A stretch of DNA of 25,230 nucleotides from CG2-30-36-39 sp964433225. GTDB taxonomy: Bacteria > Patescibacteriota > Microgenomatia > UBA1400 > PJMF01. A model generated the notes under the pieces. It had not been told where the DNA came from and made no database searches. It saw only the letters and a program-made list of their open reading frames with translations. Location of the stretch: contig CAYSQA010000010.1 in assembly GCA_964433225.1 (NCBI GenBank), forward strand, positions 1 to 25,230, written 5' to 3'. Each line of letters opens with the position of its first letter. Within the stretch, counting starts at the first letter, position 1. Position numbers and translations under genes: made by a program. Below, piece by piece: positions 20,731-25,230 of this stretch.

Positions 20731-21228
20731 TTATTTCTTTGCTTTCTTAACTACTTTTTTGTTAGTCACTGATTTTGAAACTGTTGCTTTAGCAACTTTT
20801 TTGGCAGTGACTGGCTTAGTTTCTTTTTTTGTTTCAGTTGGCTTAACTTCAACTTTTGTCTCGGTTTCTTTGCCAACTTCTTTTTCTGTTTTAACTTCCT
20901 TAGTCTCCAAAATCACTCTCACGTGAGAAGTTCTTTTAAAGATAGTATGAGCTCGACCTCTACTGACAGCCCTAAACCTCTTATAAGTTGGTCCTTCAGT
21001 CACTAAGATATTTTTAAGTTCCAATTGATCAGCAGTTAAACGGTGATTGTGTAAAGCATTAGCAACAGCTTGTCTTAAAACTTTGGCCACCACCATACTA
21101 GCTTTTCGTTCCATCACAGCAAGTTGCTCGAAGGCACCTTTAAGAGTAAGTTTGCGAACAGCGTTAGCAACTAATCTTACTTTTCTGGGCGACTGTCTAG
21201 TGTTTTTTTGTTCAGCAATAATTTGCAT
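20731..21228 (-). CDS. rplV: Ribosomal protein L22 (uL22)
   Basis: 165 aa. The core (1-112) has NTRQSPRKVRLVANAVR, the tunnel loop region and SRGRAHTIFKRTSHVRVILE. It lines the nascent-chain exit tunnel. Residues about 113-165 are a low-complexity Glu/Lys/Thr/Val then Lys-rich tail (KVEVKPTETKKETKPVTAKK), about 50 residues beyond usual L22. The start follows rpsS by 15 nt. Confidence 0.96.
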   Translation of the reverse strand: MQIIAEQKNTRQSPRKVRLVANAVRKLTLKGAFEQLAVMERKASMVVAKVLRQAVANALHNHRLTADQLELKNILVTEGPTYKRFRAVSRGRAHTIFKRTSHVRVILETKEVKTEKEVGKETETKVEVKPTETKKETKPVTAKKVAKATVSKSVTNKKVVKKAKK

Positions 21229-21243
21229 ATCTAATATTTACCT

Positions 21244-21528
21244 TTATGTCTTAGTCAAGACTCTCTTCACAATACGACCATGACCTCTAAAGGTTCTGGT
21301 TGGAGCAAATTCTCCAAGCTTGTGACCGACCATACCCTCAGAAACAAAAACTTCAATAAAATTTTTGCCTTGGTGGACCAATAAAGTGTGGCCAACAAAA
21401 TCAGGAGAGACAACGCTCTGTCTAGCCCAAGTCTTAATTGGAGTTTTATCTCCTGAATCCTTTTGCTTCATGATTTTCTTCATGAGCTTAGGGTCTATAT
21501 ATGGTCCTTTTTTAGTTGATCTACTCAT
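21244..21528 (-). CDS. rpsS: Ribosomal protein S19 (uS19)
   Basis: 94 aa, usual length. MSRSTKKGPYIDPKLMKKI, KTWARQSVVSPDFVGHTLLVHQGKNFIEVFVSEGMVGHKLGEFAPTRTFRGHG. It binds in the 30S head with S13. Standard position between L2 and L22. Confidence 0.97.
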   Translation of the reverse strand: MSRSTKKGPYIDPKLMKKIMKQKDSGDKTPIKTWARQSVVSPDFVGHTLLVHQGKNFIEVFVSEGMVGHKLGEFAPTRTFRGHGRIVKRVLTKT

Positions 21529-21538
21529 AAGTTTTTAT

Positions 21539-22372
21539 TTACTTTGTTCTTCTGTCTCGAACAATCCACTTGTTACTTTTTCTTGCTTTTCTAGTCTTCT
21601 TACCTGGAGCAACATTACGCCCCCAAGCTGTCTTAGGATATTTTAGACCAACACCGCTGCGACCTTCACCACCACCATGTGGATGAGCTCCAGGATGTTG
21701 AGCTGTACCTCTAACAGTGGGCCTAATACCCATCAGTCTTTTTCTTCCTGCTTTACCAAGTTTTCTATTTTTCCAATCACTATTACCAACCTGACCAATA
21801 GTAGCTAAACAATCCTCATGAATTAATCTTTGTTCTCTAGAAGGTAATTGAACAGTCACATAGCTACCTTCTTTTGATTGAATTAAGGCATGAACACCTG
21901 CCCCCTTAACTAGTTGAGCACCTTTACCTGGTCTCATTTCCAAATTATGAATAGGCATACCTACAGGAATATTTTTAAGGATCATAGCATTGCCTGGCTT
22001 AGGATCAACCTTTTCACCAGCCATCACAGTATCACCAACATTAAGATTTAATGGAGCTAAAATATATTGTTTATCTCCATCTGGGTAGTAAATAAGAGCG
22101 ATATTAGCACTACGCATTGGATCATATTCAACTCTCTTAACCACACCAGCTACATCTTTTTTGCTTCTCTTCCAATCAATTACTCTCAATTTTTTCTTCA
22201 CACCACCACCACGATGACGAACCGTAATTCTACCTTGGTAACCACGACCTTGTCTTTTCTTATGACCAGGAACTAACAATGACTTTTCTGGGTCACCCTT
22301 GTGTAACTCTGTTCTGTCAACAACAACTAGGTGTCTTTTCCCAGGGCTAGTTGGTTTAACTTTAATTAACAT
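21539..22372 (-). CDS. rplB: Ribosomal protein L2 (uL2)
   Basis: 277 aa, full length. Motifs: KRQGRGYQGRITVRHRGGGVKKKLRVIDW, and the C-terminal HPHGGGEGRSGVGLKYPKTAWG, which carries the essential His of the peptidyl transferase region. It supports peptidyl transfer and subunit joining. Its ATG shares one base with the rplW stop (TAATG). Confidence 0.97.
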   Translation of the reverse strand: MLIKVKPTSPGKRHLVVVDRTELHKGDPEKSLLVPGHKKRQGRGYQGRITVRHRGGGVKKKLRVIDWKRSKKDVAGVVKRVEYDPMRSANIALIYYPDGDKQYILAPLNLNVGDTVMAGEKVDPKPGNAMILKNIPVGMPIHNLEMRPGKGAQLVKGAGVHALIQSKEGSYVTVQLPSREQRLIHEDCLATIGQVGNSDWKNRKLGKAGRKRLMGIRPTVRGTAQHPGAHPHGGGEGRSGVGLKYPKTAWGRNVAPGKKTRKARKSNKWIVRDRRTK

Positions 22373-22674
22373 TATTTGTCTCCTCCAATGTCAAAAACGC
22401 TAATAGAATCACCTTTTTTGAGTCTTACTAAAGCTTTCTTAGTTTTGGCCGCAAAAGTTTTTAATCTTTTTTGACCAGTTCTTTTAGCTTTCTTTGGTCT
22501 CATCACTGTATTTACCACCTCAACTTTAACTTGATACATTTCTTCAATAGCGGCTTTAATTTTATTTTTATCAGCCACTCGCTCAACTTCAAAAGTATAA
22601 ATATTCTCCAAATTAGCTCTTTGGAGAGTTTTTTCAGTAATAACTGGTCTTCTAATTACGTAAGGATTCATCAT
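22372..22674 (-). CDS. rplW: Ribosomal protein L23 (uL23)
   Basis: 100 aa, usual length. VIRRPVITEKTLQ at the start, YTFEVERVADKNKIKAAIEEMYQVKVEVVNT, MRPKKAKRTGQ. It is the main exit-tunnel docking site for trigger factor and SRP. Overlaps rplD stop and rplB start by one base each. Confidence 0.97.
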   Translation of the reverse strand: MMNPYVIRRPVITEKTLQRANLENIYTFEVERVADKNKIKAAIEEMYQVKVEVVNTVMRPKKAKRTGQKRLKTFAAKTKKALVRLKKGDSISVFDIGGDK

Positions 22675-23354
22675 TATTTGGTCTCCTTCTTAGCAGCTTT
22701 AGAAGTTTCTTTTTTGGTAGAAACTTCAACCTTCTCCTTACTCAAACGATCTTCCAAAACTTTTAAAGAATCTTTGGTAAAGATAATGATGTCAGCCATA
22801 GCTACTTGCAAAGAATTAAGTTCAACAGCAGGTACAGTTAATACTTGTTCAATATTTCTTAAACTTCTTCTGATTAAATCACTGTTTCCTGCTAAAACAA
22901 CCAAAACCTTACCCTTATCATCAATCATTTTATTTAATAACTTAGCAGCTTCAGCGGTTTTACCACCCAAGCTATTGAAGTTATCGGTTACTACGATTTT
23001 TTCAGTCTGCATGCTCAAAGCAACTCTTAAAGCTTGAGCTTTCATTTTTCTGGATAAAGCCTTAGTCCAGTTTTCGTTACCAGTTGGACCATGAGAAACA
23101 CCACCACCAACAAAGATAGGGGCATTCTTAGAACCATGGCGAGCATTACCGGTTCCTTTTTGTTTGTACCATTTAGCTTTGGTTCTACTAACTTCAGATC
23201 TAGTTTTAACCTTGCTAGTACCTTGTCGTAAATTGGACAAGTAAACTCTCACAGCTTGAGCTAACAAAACTGGATTGCTTTTTTGAGCAAAGATTGCGTC
23301 GTTAACTTCAATTGTGCTGCTCTTACTGGTAGCGGTAATCACTTTTAATTTCAT
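22674..23354 (-). CDS. rplD: Ribosomal protein L4 (uL4)
   Basis: 226 aa from the ATG at 23352-23354, which follows GAGGAG at the end of rplC; a 9-codon longer start lies inside rplC and is not supported. Motifs: SEVSRTKAKWYKQKGTGNARHGSKNAPIFVGGGVSHGP and LSRKMKAQALRVALS. Its loop lines the exit tunnel; in E. coli L4 also regulates the S10 operon. The last 20 residues are a Lys-rich tail (STKKETSKAAKKETK). Confidence 0.96.
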   Translation of the reverse strand: MKLKVITATSKSSTIEVNDAIFAQKSNPVLLAQAVRVYLSNLRQGTSKVKTRSEVSRTKAKWYKQKGTGNARHGSKNAPIFVGGGVSHGPTGNENWTKALSRKMKAQALRVALSMQTEKIVVTDNFNSLGGKTAEAAKLLNKMIDDKGKVLVVLAGNSDLIRRSLRNIEQVLTVPAVELNSLQVAMADIIIFTKDSLKVLEDRLSKEKVEVSTKKETSKAAKKETK

Positions 23355-23355
23355 A

Positions 23356-24135
23356 TTAGTTTTGCTCCTCTTGAGCTTCAACTGAGTGAGTTTCAGCGAC
23401 TGCTTCTACTGGAGCGGCTTCTTTTTTCAAACCCATTAATTCAAGATCTAGTTCAACTGGTTTCTTTTTACCAGTTTTCTCGATTTTAATGTAACCAGAT
23501 TTAAAACCTGGTACTGGTCCAGATAACCATAGCTCTTGAGTAGTTGGATCAATGTATAGCACTGTCAAACCATAAACTGTCTTAGTTTCAACACCATAGT
23601 GGCCAGGCATCCTTTTGCCTTTCCACACACGACCAGGAGTGGTACCAGAACCGATAGAACCAACCGCTCTAGATCTGTCTGATTGACCATGAGTTTTAGG
23701 ACCACCATGAAAACCATAACGTTTCATTGCTCCAGCAAAACCACGACCTTTAGTCACACCTTGAACTTTGACTAAATCTCCAACTGCTAAAACTTGTTCT
23801 AAAACAACCGAGTCTCCGACTTTAACTGGAGACTCACTTTCATTGTTAACTCTAACACCTTGAATTTGGCTAACACCAAAAGAAAAACCACTCTTTTGCA
23901 ATCTTGAGCGGAGTGGCTTATCCATATTTTTTAGTTTCTTTGCACCATAACCAACCTCAACAACAGTTTGAGGTTTTTTATTCCAAGTACGGGTAGATTT
24001 ATCTGTAAGTGAAGTTTCGGTAAGACCAACAATAGCGTTAGGTTCTACCTTACACTTGGTTACAGCCAATCTCTTTCCTTTTTTTGACCAAGCTTGAGTC
24101 ATACCCAATTTGGTTGCAAAGATTGCGTCTAACAT
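23356..24135 (-). CDS. rplC: Ribosomal protein L3 (uL3)
   Basis: 259 aa. MLDAIFATKLGMTQAWSKKGKRLAVTKCKVEP start; the long loop GRGFAGAMKRYGFHGGPKTHGQSDRSRAVGSIGSGTTPGRVWKGKRMPGHYG reaches the peptidyl transferase centre and keeps the Gln methylated in E. coli (THGQS). An assembly initiator. The end is an acidic Ala/Glu tail (AVAETHSVEAQEEQN), unlike the basic tails of its neighbours. Confidence 0.96.
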   Translation of the reverse strand: MLDAIFATKLGMTQAWSKKGKRLAVTKCKVEPNAIVGLTETSLTDKSTRTWNKKPQTVVEVGYGAKKLKNMDKPLRSRLQKSGFSFGVSQIQGVRVNNESESPVKVGDSVVLEQVLAVGDLVKVQGVTKGRGFAGAMKRYGFHGGPKTHGQSDRSRAVGSIGSGTTPGRVWKGKRMPGHYGVETKTVYGLTVLYIDPTTQELWLSGPVPGFKSGYIKIEKTGKKKPVELDLELMGLKKEAAPVEAVAETHSVEAQEEQN

Positions 24136-24159
24136 ACGTGTTCCAATTTCTATGTGCTC

Positions 24160-24208
24160 TTTGAAAGTTGCCTTTCAAAAGAAGCGAGGGCCTGTTTTTG
24201 CCCTCTTC
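24160..24208 (-). promoter_or_regulatory. Two-hairpin leader between rpsJ and rplC
   Basis: In transcription order, stem GAGGGC/GCCCTC (24186-24205, 8-nt loop, extendable with GAAG/CTTC) is followed by GCTTCTTTT. Then comes TTTGAAAG-TTGC-CTTTCAAA (24160-24179, 8 bp). The first may be a weak terminator that sets S10 above the rest of the operon; the second lies close to the rplC start. This 95-bp gap is the largest before rpoA. No homology to the known E. coli S10 leader is claimed. Confidence 0.5.
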
Positions 24209-24230
24209 TATCTATCTTTTTAATACTTTG

Positions 24231-24560
24231 TTACATCTTGATTTGGATGTCTACACCAGCAGGCAATTCCAAATGCATCAAAGAGTCAATCGTCTTATTA
24301 GTTGGATTGACTATCTCAATCAGTCGCTTATGAGTTCTGATTTCAAAATGCTCTTGAGCATTTTTATCGGTATGAGGTGAAATCAAAACCGTAAATGACT
24401 TTTTATTAGTTGGCAATGGGACAGGACCCACTATTTTAGCTCCAGTTGACAAAGCTGTTTGTAAGATCTTGCGGCTAGCCTCATCTGCGACACGATGGTC
24501 GTAAGACTTGAGTCTAACTCTAATTTTATAAACAGTTTGTGTGCCAGTGCTTTTTGCCAT
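24231..24560 (-). CDS. rpsJ: Ribosomal protein S10 (uS10)
   Basis: 109 aa. KIRVRLKSYDHRVADEASRKILQTALSTGAKIVGPVPLPTNKKSFTVLISPHTDKNAQEHFEIRTHKRLIEI is canonical S10 with an N-terminal addition of a few residues. A 30S head protein that also joins the NusB antitermination complex. First gene of the operon; no Shine-Dalgarno sequence precedes the ATG, only an A-rich leader. Confidence 0.97.
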   Translation of the reverse strand: MAKSTGTQTVYKIRVRLKSYDHRVADEASRKILQTALSTGAKIVGPVPLPTNKKSFTVLISPHTDKNAQEHFEIRTHKRLIEIVNPTNKTIDSLMHLELPAGVDIQIKM

Positions 24561-24613
24561 ATTTTTTTACTTTTTATATATTCGGTTCAAAAATTTTAAA
24601 CCCAATATTTTTT

Positions 24614-24629
24614 CTCTGGTTTTCCAGAG
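24614..24629 (-). promoter_or_regulatory. Hairpin in the S10 operon 5' leader
   Basis: CTCTGG-N4-CCAGAG lies in the about 190-nt untranslated leader between the promoters and rpsJ. On the RNA the loop is AAAA and a run of A follows, so it is not a terminator. It may stabilise or regulate the leader. Confidence 0.45.
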
Positions 24630-24650
24630 TACTTAAAATCACAGGGCGTG

Positions 24651-24679
24651 ATTATAACTAAAATTTATCGATATGTACA
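24651..24679 (-). promoter_or_regulatory. S10 operon promoter P2
   Basis: On the minus strand TGTACA (24674-24679), a 17-bp spacer and TATAAT (24651-24656). It is the nearer of two candidate promoters and leaves a leader of about 85 nt. Confidence 0.6.
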
Positions 24680-24758
24680 GGGCTAATTTGCCTGGTGAAC
24701 CATGAGGTCAAAAATGCCTTGAAATACCAGCTTTCCCGTCTTGTAAACGAGAGTGATA

Positions 24759-24787
24759 ATTATAGCAAAAATCAAGAAAAGGAGCAA
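24759..24787 (-). promoter_or_regulatory. S10 operon promoter P1
   Basis: On the minus strand TTGCTC (24782-24787), a 17-bp spacer and TATAAT (24759-24764) with an extended -10 TGC. It is the best sigma70-like promoter in the window and sits directly after the Nudix gene stop, about 200 bp before rpsJ. Confidence 0.8.
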
Positions 24788-24791
24788 GAGA

Positions 24792-25229
24792 CTATAATTT
24801 ACTAGATAAAACCTGTAAAACTGTCCTCAAAATAGCTGGATGATCAAAAGCAATTTCTTCAGACTCAATCATTTTTTCTATTTGCTCCCAATCAACCTTG
24901 ACTAAGGTATCAAACTCTTGGTGATCAGGCATCATTTCAGGACTATATTCTTCTTCTAAAAGTAACAAAAAAGCAAAAGTTACCCAGCCATTATTTTCAC
25001 TAGCCTCAACAAATAAAAAATTAGCTACAGCAATATCCAAACCCAATTCTTCCAAAATTTCTCGCTTCGCTGCGTGTTTTCTCGTTAAATCTTCTGCTTT
25101 AAATTTTCCCCCTAAAATTTGCAGTTTATTAGGAGCTTGTTTGCTCCATGCTGGTCGACGATTCAGTAAAATTGACTTATCTGGATTGACTACTACTACT
25201 CTGGCTACTTTATTTTCAAAGTTTTTCAT
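24792..25229 (-). CDS. Nudix hydrolase
   Basis: 145 aa. The Nudix box spans residues 40-64: Gly40, Glu46, Arg56-Glu57, Glu60-Glu61, Gly63 (REILEELGL), so the metal-binding Glu residues are present. The gap between Glu46 and Arg56 is nine residues in place of the usual seven. It would hydrolyse a nucleoside diphosphate linked to another moiety, such as an oxidised dNTP or a sugar nucleotide; the substrate is unknown. An ATG is present at the window edge, but a start further upstream cannot be judged. It lies on the same strand just before the ribosomal promoters and ends with TAG. Confidence 0.85.
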   Translation of the reverse strand: MKNFENKVARVVVVNPDKSILLNRRPAWSKQAPNKLQILGGKFKAEDLTRKHAAKREILEELGLDIAVANFLFVEASENNGWVTFAFLLLLEEEYSPEMMPDHQEFDTLVKVDWEQIEKMIESEEIAFDHPAILRTVLQVLSSKL

Positions 25230-25230
25230 A

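Noticed and set aside
22471..23037. 188-codon open frame on the plus strand opposite rplW/rplD
   Set aside because: It lies entirely antisense to two well-supported ribosomal genes, has no family features and reflects AT-rich complementary codons.
8915..24560. Alternative genetic code (TGA as Gly) known in some CPR lineages
   Set aside because: The ribosomal genes read full length with the standard code, and TGA is a natural stop of the patatin-like gene.
1..25230. CRISPR array or insertion sequence
   Set aside because: No regularly spaced short repeats, cas genes, transposase motifs or terminal inverted repeats were seen.

Overview
The window looks like part of a Patescibacteria (Candidate Phyla Radiation) chromosome. 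The evidence is a complete, tightly packed S10-spc-alpha ribosomal operon that lacks rpmD (L30) and map, a LID-less 181-aa adenylate kinase, ribosomal proteins with long Lys/Ala-rich tails, a 109-aa IF-1, AT-rich DNA, and many 1-15 nt gene junctions, several of the TAATG type. The standard code is used: TAA, TAG and TGA all act as stops. Microgenomates or a related lineage such as Katanobacteria (WWE3) is plausible, but no single gene here settles it.

Positions 1-5665 are accessory. The window opens with the last bases of a probable tRNA, its terminator, and a structured repeat (copy 1, 70-164). On the minus strand follow a metal/arsenic-type cassette (arsR, a thioredoxin-like protein with a Cys-rich tail, a YraQ/ArsP_1-type permease), a type II restriction-modification pair (C5 methyltransferase and PD-(D/E)XK-like nuclease), and a thioredoxin-CcdA/DsbD-like membrane fusion. 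A plus-strand tRNA-Ser(GGA) with a terminator follows. Downstream of it lies repeat copy 2 (5568-5665), whose tail is an exact 26-bp copy of the tRNA-Ser 3' end. The two repeat copies, with conserved blocks, base-pair-preserving stem changes and tRNA 3'-end tails, are the best candidate here for an undescribed element.

Positions 5658-8803 hold a patatin-like lipase (minus), then on the plus strand a short RmlA-type nucleotidyltransferase, a lamin-tail-domain surface protein overlapping a VanZ-family gene, and an HU-type DNA-binding protein. Two facing hairpin terminators (8821-8848 and 8862-8883) separate the HU gene from the ribosomal operon.

Positions 8862-24787 form one minus-strand transcription unit. 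It starts at two sigma70-like promoters about 200-230 bp before rpsJ and runs rpsJ-rplC-rplD-rplW-rplB-rpsS-rplV-rpsC-rplP-rpmC-rpsQ-rplN-rplX-rplE-rpsN-rpsH-rplF-rplR-rpsE-rplO-secY-adk-infA-rpmJ-rpsM-rpsK-rpsD-rpoA-rplQ-rplM-rpsI. It combines ribosome assembly, translation initiation, RNA polymerase alpha, the SecY channel and adenylate kinase. Hairpin leaders occur before rplC and rpoA. A Nudix hydrolase gene (minus) lies upstream at the window's right edge.
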